Assembly: GCA_029550525.1 (NCBI GenBank)
Contig: JAKPHF010000048.1
Coordinates: 186,001 to 250,000, forward strand
DNA length: 64,000 nt
DNA from: Planctomycetota bacterium
GTDB taxonomy: Bacteria; Planctomycetota; Phycisphaerae; UBA1845; PWPN01
Direction: 5' to 3'
In this document: positions 41,345 through 50,374 of the stretch, piece by piece
Layout of the letters: the number at the start of each line of letters is the position of its first letter
Position numbering within the stretch: position 1 is the stretch's first letter
Made by a program: the position numbers and the translations under genes
Notes under the pieces: generated by a model
What the model was told of the DNA's origin: nothing
Database searches by the model: none
The model's input: only the letters and a program-made list of their open reading frames with translations

Positions 41345-42892
41345 TCATTCGCTGTCGAACCGTATCCCCTGAGCCAGCGGCAGTTCGGTCGAGTAGTTGA
41401 TGGTGACCGTCTGCCGCCGCATGTATTGCTTCCAGGCGTCCGAGCCTGATTCGCGTCCGCCGCCGGTGTCCTTCTCGCCGCCGAAGGCTCCGCCGATTTC
41501 CGCCCCGCTCGTGCCGATGTTGACGTTCGCGATGCCGCAGTCACTGCCGGCCGCGGACAGAAATCGCTCGGCAGCCAGCAAATCGCGGGTGAAGATTGCG
41601 GATGACAGGCCTTGCGGAACGTCGTTGTTGATGTGGATGGCCTCGGCGAGATCCTCGTACTCCATGAGGTAGAGGATGGGAGCAAACGTCTCCTCGCGAA
41701 CGATTTCGGCCTGCGGGCTGATGGCCACGATGCAGGGCGTCACGTAGCAGCCGCCGGGATACTGGCTTCCGCTGAGTGGCTCGCCGCCGAAGAGGACACG
41801 ACCACCCTGAGCGCGGGCCTGTTCGAGGGCGGCCATCATGTCTTTCACGGCGCCCGTATCGACCAGCGGGCCCATCCGTGTGTCGGGATCCAGCGGGTTG
41901 CCGACGCGCACCTGCCGATAGGCAGCCAGCAATCGTTGCGTCAGTGCCTGGCTCACGGACTTGTGCACGACGACCCGACGGGTGGTCGTGCAGCGCTGGC
42001 CGGCGGTGCCGACGGCCCCGAACAGGATGGCTCGCGTGGCCAGGTCGAGGTCGGCTTCGGGTGTCACAATAATGGCGTTATTGCCGCCCAGCTCCAGAAG
42101 CGTGCGGCCCAGCCGCCGGCCGACGACCTCGGCCACCCGCCGGCCCATGCGGCAACTGCCCGTGGCCGACACCAGCCGGATGCGCGGATCGGCAAGCAGG
42201 GCCTCACCCACGTCGCTCGACGAGCCGATGGCGAGCGAGAAGATGGCCGAGTCCACGCCCTGAGCTCGGCATACTTCAGCCGCCAGCCGCGTACAGGCGA
42301 TCGCCGTGAGCGGCGTCTTGGACGACGGTTTCCAGATCATGGTGTCGCCGCACGCCGCCGCGATGGCGGCGTTCCAGCTCCACACGGCCGTGGGGAAATT
42401 GAAGGCGGTGATGATGCCGATCACGCCGAGCGGATGCCACTGCTCGTACATGCGATGCTCGGGCCGCTCGGACGGCATGGTCAGACCGTAAAGCTGCCGC
42501 GAAAGTCCGACGGCAAAGTCGCAGATGTCGATCATCTCCTGCACTTCGCCGCGGGCCTCGACGATGATCTTTCCCGTTTCCAGCGTGATCAGTTGGGCCA
42601 AGTCCTCCTTGGCGTCCCGCAAGGCGTCGCCCAACGCGCGGATGACCTGACCCCGCCGTGGTGCGGGTATGTCACGCCAGCGTGCGAAGGCGTCGGCCGC
42701 TCGTTCGATGATGACGTTGATTTCGCGACCCGTGATTTGTTCGACAGAGGCGAGGGGCCGACCATCAATGGGGGAGACCGACTCGATCCTACTGCGGCCG
42801 CCGAGCCACTCGCCGCAATAACCTCCGGGATTGTCTGACCCGATCCCAAAGCGGGTCAGCGCGTTCGCCGCCGAATGGGTTGTGCTGGTCAC
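41345..42892 (-). CDS. Aldehyde dehydrogenase, ALDH7 (antiquitin-like) family
   Basis: 515 residues. Catalytic Cys301 in GTAGQRCTTTRR and Glu267 in LLELGGNNA. The family signature near the end, GGAFGGEKDTGGGRESGSDA followed by WKQYMRRQT, is that of antiquitin/alpha-aminoadipic semialdehyde dehydrogenase (ALDH7), which oxidises 2-aminoadipate 6-semialdehyde to 2-aminoadipate with NAD(P). It is the first gene of the run, 110 bp ahead of the aminotransferase. Confidence 0.92.
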   Translation of the reverse strand: MTSTTHSAANALTRFGIGSDNPGGYCGEWLGGRSRIESVSPIDGRPLASVEQITGREINVIIERAADAFARWRDIPAPRRGQVIRALGDALRDAKEDLAQLITLETGKIIVEARGEVQEMIDICDFAVGLSRQLYGLTMPSERPEHRMYEQWHPLGVIGIITAFNFPTAVWSWNAAIAAACGDTMIWKPSSKTPLTAIACTRLAAEVCRAQGVDSAIFSLAIGSSSDVGEALLADPRIRLVSATGSCRMGRRVAEVVGRRLGRTLLELGGNNAIIVTPEADLDLATRAILFGAVGTAGQRCTTTRRVVVHKSVSQALTQRLLAAYRQVRVGNPLDPDTRMGPLVDTGAVKDMMAALEQARAQGGRVLFGGEPLSGSQYPGGCYVTPCIVAISPQAEIVREETFAPILYLMEYEDLAEAIHINNDVPQGLSSAIFTRDLLAAERFLSAAGSDCGIANVNIGTSGAEIGGAFGGEKDTGGGRESGSDAWKQYMRRQTVTINYSTELPLAQGIRFDSE

Positions 42893-43039
42893 GTGCGGGT
42901 CCTCCGGGAGAACCGCGTCTCACGAGACAGGCGAATGCGGAGAGCGGTTTCCCGCTGATGTCCGGATAATTGTAGAGGGGCCGGCCGTGCTGACCCGTCG
43001 GTTTCTGAGGCTTGAGCAAGAATCAGCGAACTCTTGGGG

Positions 43040-43056
43040 GCGGGCATCTTGCCCGC
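43040..43056. repeat. 17-base dispersed palindrome, copy 4
   Basis: GCGGGCATCTTGCCCGC, identical to the copy at 11221, about 150 bp from the ALDH7 start. Confidence 0.8.
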
Positions 43057-43264
43057 CTGAATGCAACCGCTGTCGGCGGATTGACGTCGGTTCGCAGATG
43101 TTATCGTGCCTCTTTATCGGACGTGTGACCCGTTACCGTCCGCCGGGTACGCCAAGCGCCCGAGCCGCCACCCAGGGGCCGTCCATCCCAATGGTGGCGA
43201 CAGCGTGCACCGGCGGTTCAGCAGCCTGCTGCACCCCGTCAGGCGAGCAGATTCTCCCAAAGCA

Positions 43265-43294
43265 GTGACGCACGAGCGAGCAAGCGGTTATAAT
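43265..43294 (+). promoter_or_regulatory. Probable promoter of ispA-dxs
   Basis: GTGACG (weak -35, 43265-43270), 18-bp spacer, perfect TATAAT (43289-43294), 45 bp before the ispA start. Confidence 0.5.
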
Positions 43295-43338
43295 GCGGGG
43301 CTTGCCCGTAGGCCGGAGAGCGGGGATTGGCAGGGACC

Positions 43339-44235
43339 ATGGAAGAACCAACGACTGCAGAAGTGGGCGAGCGTCTGGCGGCATGGGCCGGCCGGTTCAA
43401 CGCGCGATTTGAGGCTCTGCTCGTGCCGAGCGAACCGGTTCCGCCCATCATGGTCGAGGCGGTGCGGTATGCTGCGGCCAGCGGGGGCAAGCGGGTGCGG
43501 CCCTACATCGTGACCCGCACGTGCGAGTTGTGCGGGGGAACCGAGGACGATGCACTACCCGCGGCGGCCGCGCTCGAGTGCGTGCACGCATTCTCGCTGG
43601 TCCACGACGATCTGCCGGCCATGGACAACGATGACTTTCGCCGCGGGCGGCCGACGTGTCACAAGGCCTATGGCGAGGCCGTGGCCATTCTTGCCGGCGA
43701 CGCACTGGTGACGCTGGCGTTCGAGTTGTTGGCCACGCGGATGAAAGATCCGCAGAAGATCGTCCGGGCGGTCACCGAACTGGCTCGGGGAGCAGGCTGG
43801 GCCGGCATGATCGGCGGCCAGACCGAAGATATCCTCGGCGAAAAATGTGCCCCGGATCTGGAACGCGTGCGTCAGATTCACCGGGGCAAGACGGCTCGTC
43901 TGTTCGAAGCCGCCGGCCGATTGGGGGCGATCAGCGCCGGAGCCGACGAGGCTCAAACTTCGGCTGCAGCCGAGTTTGGACACTATCTCGGCCTGGCCTT
44001 CCAGATCGCCGACGACATTTTGGACGTCACCGGGAGCGCTCAGGAACTGGGCAAAGCGGTGGCCAAGGACGCCCAGGCGGGAAAACAAACGTATCCGGCG
44101 GCCGTAGGATTGGAGGAGAGTCGCAGGATCGCCCGCACGTTCGTGGATAAAGCCATCGGCGCGTTGAGGATTTTCGGACCGGCGGCCGATGATTTAAGGG
44201 CCTTGGTCCGCTTCGTCATCGACCGCAAGAAGTGA
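43339..44235 (+). CDS. ispA: Polyprenyl diphosphate synthase (farnesyl diphosphate synthase type)
   Basis: 298 residues. GGKRVRPY, the first aspartate motif DDLPAMD (DDxxxxD, bacterial short-chain type, about residue 90), RRGRPTCHK, GGQTEDI, and the second motif FQIADDILD (about 221-229). It condenses isopentenyl diphosphate with DMAPP or GPP in the cytoplasm. ATG 43339 is used; a TTG at 43327 after GGAG is a possible alternative. dxs follows after 31 bp, so this is an isoprenoid operon. Confidence 0.92.
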   Translation: MEEPTTAEVGERLAAWAGRFNARFEALLVPSEPVPPIMVEAVRYAAASGGKRVRPYIVTRTCELCGGTEDDALPAAAALECVHAFSLVHDDLPAMDNDDFRRGRPTCHKAYGEAVAILAGDALVTLAFELLATRMKDPQKIVRAVTELARGAGWAGMIGGQTEDILGEKCAPDLERVRQIHRGKTARLFEAAGRLGAISAGADEAQTSAAAEFGHYLGLAFQIADDILDVTGSAQELGKAVAKDAQAGKQTYPAAVGLEESRRIARTFVDKAIGALRIFGPAADDLRALVRFVIDRKK

Positions 44236-44266
44236 CTTCGTCTCTCCAGTGGAGAATGCCTTCGAG

Positions 44267-46252
44267 ATGAGTTTACTGTCCGACATCAATCACCCGTCGC
44301 AGCTGCGCCGACTGTCCATCGCACAACTCGAGCAATTGGCCGTCGAGATCCGCCGGCGGATTCTGGACGTGGTGGGCAAGGCCGGAGGCCACTTGGCCAG
44401 CAACCTGGGTGTCACGGAGTTGACCATCGCGCTGCATTACTGCTTCGATTTCGAGCGGGATCGGCTGCTGTGGGACGTCGGCCACCAGTGCTACCCGCAC
44501 AAGCTGCTGACCGGCCGCAACTCGCGCTTCGACACGCTGCGGCAGGCGGGCGGGATCAGTGGGTTTCCCAGCACCGCGGAGAGCCCGTTCGACGTGTTCG
44601 ATGTCGGACACGCCGGCACGGCGATCGCCAGTGCCATTGGCTTGGCCCGCGGCGAATCGCTACAGGGTCGCGACACCCGCGTGGTGGCCGTGGTGGGCGA
44701 CGCGAGCATCGTCAACGGCCTGTCGTTCGAAGGTCTCAACCAGGCGGGCACGCTCGATCGCCAGCTGCTGGTCATTCTGAACGACAACAGTTGGGGCATC
44801 GCCCCGACGCAAGGCGCTCTGGCCGAGTACCTGGCCAAGTTCCGCACCAGTACGCTGTATGAGGAGGTCAAGCGGCGGGCCAAGCAGATTCTCCCCCAGG
44901 TGCCGGTGATCGGACAGTCCATGGCCGACGCCCTGGGTCACCTGAAGGAAGGCGTCAAGGCCACGCTTTCGCAGCCCCAGATCTTCGAGCAGCTGGGTTT
45001 CGTGTACTGCGGGCCGGTACCCGGGCACAACATCGCTCAGCTCATCGAGTTCCTCCAGCTGCTGAAGGACGTCAAGCACCCGGTGCTGCTGCACGTGCAC
45101 ACGAACAAGGGCGAGGGCGCCGATTTCGCCCGCAAGGAACCGGGCCGGTTCCATTCGCCCAAGCCGTTTGTGGTCGAAAACGGCGTGGCCACCATTCCGA
45201 AGGGTAACGGCAAGAGCTGGACGGCCGCATTTTCCGATGCCCTGGTGGAACTCGCCGCGGAGGACGAAAAGATCGTCGCGCTCACCGCTGCCATGCCCGA
45301 TGGCACTGGGCTCGACAAGTTCGCCAAGACGTTCCCGAACCGGTTCTTCGACATCGGCATTGCCGAGAGCTGTACGGTGGACGTCGCTGCCGGCATGGCC
45401 AAGTCCGGTCTCAAGCCGGTCGTGGCCATCTATTCGACGTTCCTCCAGCGCGGATTCGACCAGATCTTCCAGGAAGTGGTGCTGCAGGGCTTGCCGGTGG
45501 TGTTCTGCATGGATCGGGCAGGCCTGGTCGGCGGCGACGGGGCCGTGCACCACGGGTTCCTGGACATCTGTTACCTTCGCGGGCTACCGGAAATGACCTT
45601 GTTGGCTCCCGCCGACGAGAACGAGTTGAAAGCGGCCTTGCGCTTCGCGCTGGCCCAGCCGCGGGCGTGTGCGATTCGTTACCCGCGAGCCAACGTTCCC
45701 AAGCCGATGGGCGATGCGCCGCCGTTCGTGCGCGGTCAGGCTCGGCTCATGCGCGAGGGTCGGGATGCAACGATCCTGGCCTACGGTTCCACCGTGGAGC
45801 CCGCGTTGGATGCGGCTGAACTGCTGGCCAGCCAAGATCTGTTCGTCCGCGTGTACAACGCCCGATTCGCCAAGCCCATCGATGAGGACATGATTCGCAC
45901 GGCGCTCAGCGCTGGGCCGAACCATCCGGTCATTACTGTGGAGGACCATTCGATCGTGGGAGGTTTCGGCAGCGCGGTGCTGGAAACCGCGCAAGAACTC
46001 GGGCTGTCCGCGCAGCATCTGATTCGGCTGGGTATGCCGGCCGACCGGTTCGTTCGACACGGCTCGCGGTCCGGTCAGTTGGCCGAGTGCGGCATCGACG
46101 CAGCGGGCATCGCAGCAGCAGTGAGCGAGGCACTGAACCTCCGACGTGCCAACACGGAGCCGCGACCCGGGCGGCGAGACGTCAGTTTGGCCGGGCCTCC
46201 CGTCAAGTTGCCACGCGCTGCCGACGCGAAGACCGGCCCGAGTGCCTGTTGA
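44267..46252 (+). CDS. dxs: 1-deoxy-D-xylulose-5-phosphate synthase
   Basis: 661 residues. GGHLASNLGVTELTIALHY, LWDVGHQCYPHKLLTGR, the thiamine-diphosphate region VVGDASIVNGLSFEGLNQAG with ILNDNSWGIAPTQGAL, and DRAGLVGGDGAVHHGFLD in the transketolase-like second domain. The usual GDG is GDA here, as in planctomycete Dxs to my recollection. The last 30 residues are a non-conserved tail. It makes DXP from pyruvate and glyceraldehyde 3-phosphate. ATG 44267 is preferred to a GTG 18 bp earlier. Confidence 0.93.
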   Translation: MSLLSDINHPSQLRRLSIAQLEQLAVEIRRRILDVVGKAGGHLASNLGVTELTIALHYCFDFERDRLLWDVGHQCYPHKLLTGRNSRFDTLRQAGGISGFPSTAESPFDVFDVGHAGTAIASAIGLARGESLQGRDTRVVAVVGDASIVNGLSFEGLNQAGTLDRQLLVILNDNSWGIAPTQGALAEYLAKFRTSTLYEEVKRRAKQILPQVPVIGQSMADALGHLKEGVKATLSQPQIFEQLGFVYCGPVPGHNIAQLIEFLQLLKDVKHPVLLHVHTNKGEGADFARKEPGRFHSPKPFVVENGVATIPKGNGKSWTAAFSDALVELAAEDEKIVALTAAMPDGTGLDKFAKTFPNRFFDIGIAESCTVDVAAGMAKSGLKPVVAIYSTFLQRGFDQIFQEVVLQGLPVVFCMDRAGLVGGDGAVHHGFLDICYLRGLPEMTLLAPADENELKAALRFALAQPRACAIRYPRANVPKPMGDAPPFVRGQARLMREGRDATILAYGSTVEPALDAAELLASQDLFVRVYNARFAKPIDEDMIRTALSAGPNHPVITVEDHSIVGGFGSAVLETAQELGLSAQHLIRLGMPADRFVRHGSRSGQLAECGIDAAGIAAAVSEALNLRRANTEPRPGRRDVSLAGPPVKLPRAADAKTGPSAC

Positions 46253-46363
46253 TCTTGCTTTCGTTCGCTATCGCCGGCGGGCTTGCATAGACTCAAAGAG
46301 CCTGGCTTGGGTATGGGCGGTAGCGAGCCGGCGGCGTTCTCTCAGTGGAAAGGCTGAGCGTGC

Positions 46364-47683
46364 ATGGCACCTGAGTCGCTGATCTCGTTGGCCTGCCTGT
46401 GGCTGACCGTCAGCATCAAGGTTGCCGTGGTGTACGCAGTTGCACGGCTGGCGAGCGTCACAGTTGCTCGCGATCGGCCGGCGTGGCGCTCTTTTCTCTG
46501 GGTCGCCGTCCTCGCCAGTTTCCCCGGCCTGACGCTGCTCGAGTGGACAGGGACTCGCCCGAATTCGATTCTGCGTGCTTTCCTCGTCAAATTGCCGGAT
46601 GACGTTCTTGCTTTTGCCGTCCACGTTTGTGCTGGCGGCAGTGTGATGTTGCTCGGCCTGCTCGCTCATTCAGCCGTGCGTCTGAGTCTGTTGCGGTCTT
46701 ACTCATCTCCGCTGGAGGTGGTACTGCCCGCCGAGTGGAAGCACAAGACTCGGGTGGCCGCACACTCCTATCTTCTGCAGACCGTGGCACTATTAAGGAA
46801 CGGCCAGATTTCGGCACCGACGTCGTTCGGACTTCTCCGGCCGGTCATCGTTCTGTCCGATCCGCCCGTCGGTACGGTCTACCGGCACTTCGTGCGAGCG
46901 GCTCTCGTTCACGAACTGATCAAGACACTGCGCTTCGACGCCTTGTGGGTGCTACTGGCTCGGCTGGTACAATGCGCGTTCTTTGCTCACCCGCTGGCCT
47001 GGCGGGCATTTCGCCACTATTGCCTCGCCCGCGAGCAAGTCTGTGACCGTTGGGCGGTGCGCACGACGGGCGAGATCAGCGAGTATGAAGACTGCCTGCT
47101 GTCCATGGCCCGGCAATCGCCCCGATGGATCGCTATGTCACTGGACATGCCCATGGACGGGACAACGCCTCGCGACATGCGTCTTCGAATCCGGGATCTT
47201 CAAAACCACGAACGGTCCGAATCGCTCGCTCCCTGGGCAAGTCTCGTTGCTGTTGTCGGCTGGATGTTGCTCCTTGCGGTCGTCGCCGCGGTCAACGTGG
47301 CGCCGGCGGAAGGTCATGCAACTGCCGGTCTGGTGTTCCACATGCGGCCCATGCTCGTGGGTCTGACGGCAACGATCCTCGCCGGAGGTGCGCTCGGCAT
47401 CGGGATTCTGCTCTCCCGATGTCGCTCGACACAGCTCACGCCGCCTATCGACGGCATCGCCGGCCGGTCTCGGCAGACATTGGTCGAATGCGTCCAGCGG
47501 ATCGAGCGCGAGTGGCAGAGCGTCCGGGCGAGCATTTGGGGAACCGCCCGGCGACTCGAGCTGGTTCTGTTTATGGTGTTCGTGTTGGCTGCTACGGTAA
47601 GCTTGTGGTGGGTCGCCGGCGGTGGCGAAACGAACGCGTGGGAGTTCTCAGAGACGCGGATACATGAACTCTACGGACGCTGA
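46364..47683 (+). CDS. M56/BlaR1-like membrane protein with degenerate zinc motif
   Basis: 439 residues with about six hydrophobic helices. The layout is that of M56 peptidases (BlaR1, MecR1): helices, then the cytoplasmic loop with APTSFGLLRPVIVLSD, VHELIKTLRFDALWVLLARL and FFAHPLAWRAFRHY-REQVCDRWAV. The zinc motif HExxH reads HELIK, so the second His is Lys and proteolysis is unlikely. Two more helices and an extracytoplasmic segment follow. It overlaps the next J-domain gene by 20 bp. It may be a non-catalytic sensor or scaffold. Confidence 0.75.
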   Translation: MAPESLISLACLWLTVSIKVAVVYAVARLASVTVARDRPAWRSFLWVAVLASFPGLTLLEWTGTRPNSILRAFLVKLPDDVLAFAVHVCAGGSVMLLGLLAHSAVRLSLLRSYSSPLEVVLPAEWKHKTRVAAHSYLLQTVALLRNGQISAPTSFGLLRPVIVLSDPPVGTVYRHFVRAALVHELIKTLRFDALWVLLARLVQCAFFAHPLAWRAFRHYCLAREQVCDRWAVRTTGEISEYEDCLLSMARQSPRWIAMSLDMPMDGTTPRDMRLRIRDLQNHERSESLAPWASLVAVVGWMLLLAVVAAVNVAPAEGHATAGLVFHMRPMLVGLTATILAGGALGIGILLSRCRSTQLTPPIDGIAGRSRQTLVECVQRIEREWQSVRASIWGTARRLELVLFMVFVLAATVSLWWVAGGGETNAWEFSETRIHELYGR

Positions 47684-48257
47684 ACGTGAACCCAACCAGG
47701 GCAAGCGGCGGAGTCAGGCCGGCATGGGGATAGGCGAGGCCTACGCCATACTGGGCCTTGAGTCCGGTGCCAGCCCGCAACAGGTTCACGCTGCCTATCG
47801 ACGGCTCGCTCTGAAGTATCATCCCGACCGCAACCCCGGCCACGAAAACCTCGAGCATTTCAAGCGATTGGCGGCAGCCTACCGATTGCTGCGGAACAAA
47901 TTCCGGCTTGATCGGACTGATTCGCAGCTGGTCCGCGGCGTGTGCGATCGCTGCGGCGAGTACGCCGTAGTGCACCAGACGCTGGATGGAAGCCGTTCCT
48001 GTGCGACCTGTCTGAGCTTCTTCAACCGGCGCCCGCTCCTGCCTGCTCCGACCATCACCATCGTCACTTGCGCCACAACCATCGTTCTGCTCGCGCTGGC
48101 TCTGGGCTGCCTCCTGGCAGGATTGATCCTCTCAAGTCCCGGGTACCTGCTCATGACCATCGTGTTGGGGGTCAGCGCGCTGGTCAGTTTGGCTGTGACC
48201 TGCGTGACTGTGGTTTACACGGCCGATCCACATCACCTGTCGAGAAGGCGAACATAG
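47664..48257 (+). CDS. J-domain membrane protein with zinc ribbon
   Basis: 197 residues. A J-domain (about 22-80) with the HPD motif in KYHPDRNPGHENLEHFK, a CxxC--CxxC zinc-ribbon-like segment (CDRCGEY and CATCLSFF), then two hydrophobic helices (about 125-150 and 155-180). It should recruit DnaK/Hsp70 to the membrane. ATG 47664 overlaps the M56-like gene by 20 bp, which suggests coupled translation and possibly a joint role. Confidence 0.78.
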   Translation: MNSTDAEREPNQGKRRSQAGMGIGEAYAILGLESGASPQQVHAAYRRLALKYHPDRNPGHENLEHFKRLAAAYRLLRNKFRLDRTDSQLVRGVCDRCGEYAVVHQTLDGSRSCATCLSFFNRRPLLPAPTITIVTCATTIVLLALALGCLLAGLILSSPGYLLMTIVLGVSALVSLAVTCVTVVYTADPHHLSRRRT

Positions 48258-48348
48258 ATCTGGCTGGCTGGGGGAACCTACCGTCTGCGCGCAGAGGTCG
48301 CGCGCATGAATGTTGAGCCTTCGATACTTCCGCGAGACAACTGAGGCT

Positions 48349-48543
48349 TTACGAGGCCGCGGTCATGCGCGACGTGATCTCGCGTCGCATGGATCCGCGA
48401 TATGGGCTCGGCGAGCCGGACTGCCGTGCGCTGGCAGGGGAAAATGCCTGAGCCAGGAGTTCAGCCACGGAGAGCCGTTGTGACGATGTCGGCGTGCAAC
48501 CGTTCTTGCTGCAGCCCGTCAGGCCTTTGCACTGGACACACAT
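48349..48543 (-). CDS. Cys-rich microprotein
   Basis: 64 residues. The N-terminus MCVQCKGLTGCSKNGC has four cysteines in a C-x2-C-x5-C-x4-C arrangement, which could bind zinc or an iron-sulphur centre. The remainder is Ser/Arg-rich. ATG 48543 is preceded by AAAGGAG at an ideal distance, and a good promoter lies 54 bp upstream, so it is very likely expressed. No family is recognised. Confidence 0.65.
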   Translation of the reverse strand: MCVQCKGLTGCSKNGCTPTSSQRLSVAELLAQAFSPASARQSGSPSPYRGSMRREITSRMTAAS

Positions 48544-48596
48544 GATCGGCTCTCCTTTGGCGTTTGGAAGACAACCGCTATATCGGCCGCCACCCA

Positions 48597-48625
48597 TTAG
48601 TAGCATTAATGCTGTGATTAGTCAA
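48597..48625 (-). promoter_or_regulatory. Sigma-70-type promoter of the Cys-rich microprotein
   Basis: On the minus strand TTGACT (48625-48620), 17-bp spacer, TACTAA (48602-48597). It lies in an AT-rich island (about 48590-48720) unlike the surrounding GC-rich DNA. Confidence 0.6.
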
Positions 48626-48788
48626 TCGAAAACTGGCCTCCGAATAATCCGGACCTACTGAGCATCATTATACAATAACATGCTCGTGATTATTTTCACT
48701 ATTAGTATTTCTCATAAGTGGCGACTCGACAGAACCTCGGCGGGCCAGTCTACGACGTTGGCAAGGACACACGATCGGGATGTGAGAC

Positions 48789-50126
48789 TCAAGACTTCAG
48801 CGAGCGAAGCGCATCCTCAGCCGCAGCGATGGTCGCATCGATCTGCTCAAACGTGTGAGCCACAGACATGAACATCACTTCGTACTGGGACGGGGCCAGA
48901 TAGACGCCCCGTTCCAGCATGGCATGGAAGAACTTGGCGTAGAGTTTGGTGTCGCTCCGGGCAGCCGACGACCAATCCGTCACTGGGCCGGGCTGGAAGA
49001 ACACCGTGGCCATGCTGCCCACCCGGTTTTGGGTGATCGGCACACCAGCGTGACGGGCGGCTGCCTCGAGGCCTTCGGCAAGCCGAGCAGCACGCATCTC
49101 GAGTTGCGAGTAGAAGCCTTTCTCGTGGACGGCCTGGAGCGTGGCCAAGCCGGTCGCCATCGCCAGCGGATTGCCTGAGAGTGTGCCCGCCTGATACACA
49201 GGACCGAGCGGGCTGAGCTTGTCCATGATCTCGGCCCGGGCACCGTATGCGCCGACGGGCAGCCCACCGCCGATGACTTTGCCCAGACAGGTGATGTCCG
49301 GGGTCACGCCGTAGAGCTGCTGGGCCCCGCCCAGGCCGACGCGGTAGCCGGTCATGACTTCGTCAAAGATCAGCAGCGACCCGTGATCGGTACAGAGCTT
49401 ACGCAGCTCGGCGAGGAATCCCTCGATGGGAGGAACGCACCCCATATTTCCGGCCACCGGCTCGATCAGGACGCCGGCGATCTTCTTGCCGTGCTGGGCG
49501 AAGATTTGCCGAATGGCATCCACGTCGTTGTATGGGGCCACGATGGTGCACGACGTGACGGCCTCAGGCACGCCGGCCGATGAAGGCGTTGCGAATGTCG
49601 CCAAGCCGGACCCGCCCTTGACGAGTAGCGAATCGGCATGGCCGTGGTAACAGCCCTCGAATTTCACGATATAGTCGCGACCCGTGAATCCGCGGGCCAG
49701 CCGAATCGCGCTCATGGTGGCCTCGGTGCCGGAGTTCACGAAGCGAATCTTTTCCATCGATTCGAAGTCGCCGAGAATGCACTCGGCCAGACGGGTCTCG
49801 ATCTCGGTCGGCGCTCCGTACGACCAACCCTTGTCGAGTGCCTTGCTGGCCGCAGCGGCTACACGCTCGTCGGCATGGCCCAGGATCATGGGTCCCCACG
49901 ATCCGACGTAGTCGATGTACTCGTTGCCGTCCATGTCCACCAGGACGGCCCCCTTCGCCCGAGCGATGAACAACGGTGTGCCGCCTACCGCCCCGAATGC
50001 GCGAACGGGGGAATTGACGCCGCCGGCCAGCACCTTCCTGGCGCTCTCGTATGCTGCGGCGGACTTTTCGGTGGAACGGGTCGGCGTTTGTGGATTGTCT
50101 GCGTTTTCGGCCATGTTCCTGATCAT
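48789..50126 (-). CDS. hemL: Glutamate-1-semialdehyde 2,1-aminomutase
   Basis: 445 residues. GGVNSPVRAFGAVGGTP, DGNEYIDYVGSWGPMILGH, RFVNSGTEATMSAIRLARG, YHGHADSLLVKGGSG, IFDEVMTGYRV and the PLP Lys in CLGKVIGGGLPVGAYG are all diagnostic of HemL. It makes 5-aminolevulinate for heme from glutamate-1-semialdehyde, which fits the cytochromes in this window. The start is at ATG 50126 or 50114. It is divergent from dnaA. Confidence 0.95.
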   Translation of the reverse strand: MIRNMAENADNPQTPTRSTEKSAAAYESARKVLAGGVNSPVRAFGAVGGTPLFIARAKGAVLVDMDGNEYIDYVGSWGPMILGHADERVAAAASKALDKGWSYGAPTEIETRLAECILGDFESMEKIRFVNSGTEATMSAIRLARGFTGRDYIVKFEGCYHGHADSLLVKGGSGLATFATPSSAGVPEAVTSCTIVAPYNDVDAIRQIFAQHGKKIAGVLIEPVAGNMGCVPPIEGFLAELRKLCTDHGSLLIFDEVMTGYRVGLGGAQQLYGVTPDITCLGKVIGGGLPVGAYGARAEIMDKLSPLGPVYQAGTLSGNPLAMATGLATLQAVHEKGFYSQLEMRAARLAEGLEAAARHAGVPITQNRVGSMATVFFQPGPVTDWSSAARSDTKLYAKFFHAMLERGVYLAPSQYEVMFMSVAHTFEQIDATIAAAEDALRSLKS

Positions 50127-50374
50127 ATCCCAATCGCTGCGGACATGCGACCAGTCTTCCGGAGTCGGCTTGGTTCGACAAATTGAGCCTACTAGTAGCC
50201 CTCACCACGGCCTGATGCCCATATGTAGTGGCTGGCATTTTGAGACCACAGTGGTACAATCTGCCCCGCTCGGAGGCTGATGAAACACTCTTGTAACCTC
50301 TGATAAATCATGTTTTTAACGCGACTGTTCGAAGGGGTCGCCCTCCGCACAGCAGCGAGGCAGATGCAAACAGC

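Larger units (their letters stand above)
42893..43338. other. 446-bp divergent intergenic region
   Basis: Between the ALDH7 and ispA genes. It holds palindrome copy 4 (43040-43056) and the ispA promoter (43265-43294). No further gene is seen. Confidence 0.6.

Noticed and set aside
48667..48672. TATAAT on the minus strand in the AT-rich island
   Set aside because: No acceptable -35 hexamer lies 16-18 bp upstream; the TTGACT/TACTAA pair nearer the gene is better.
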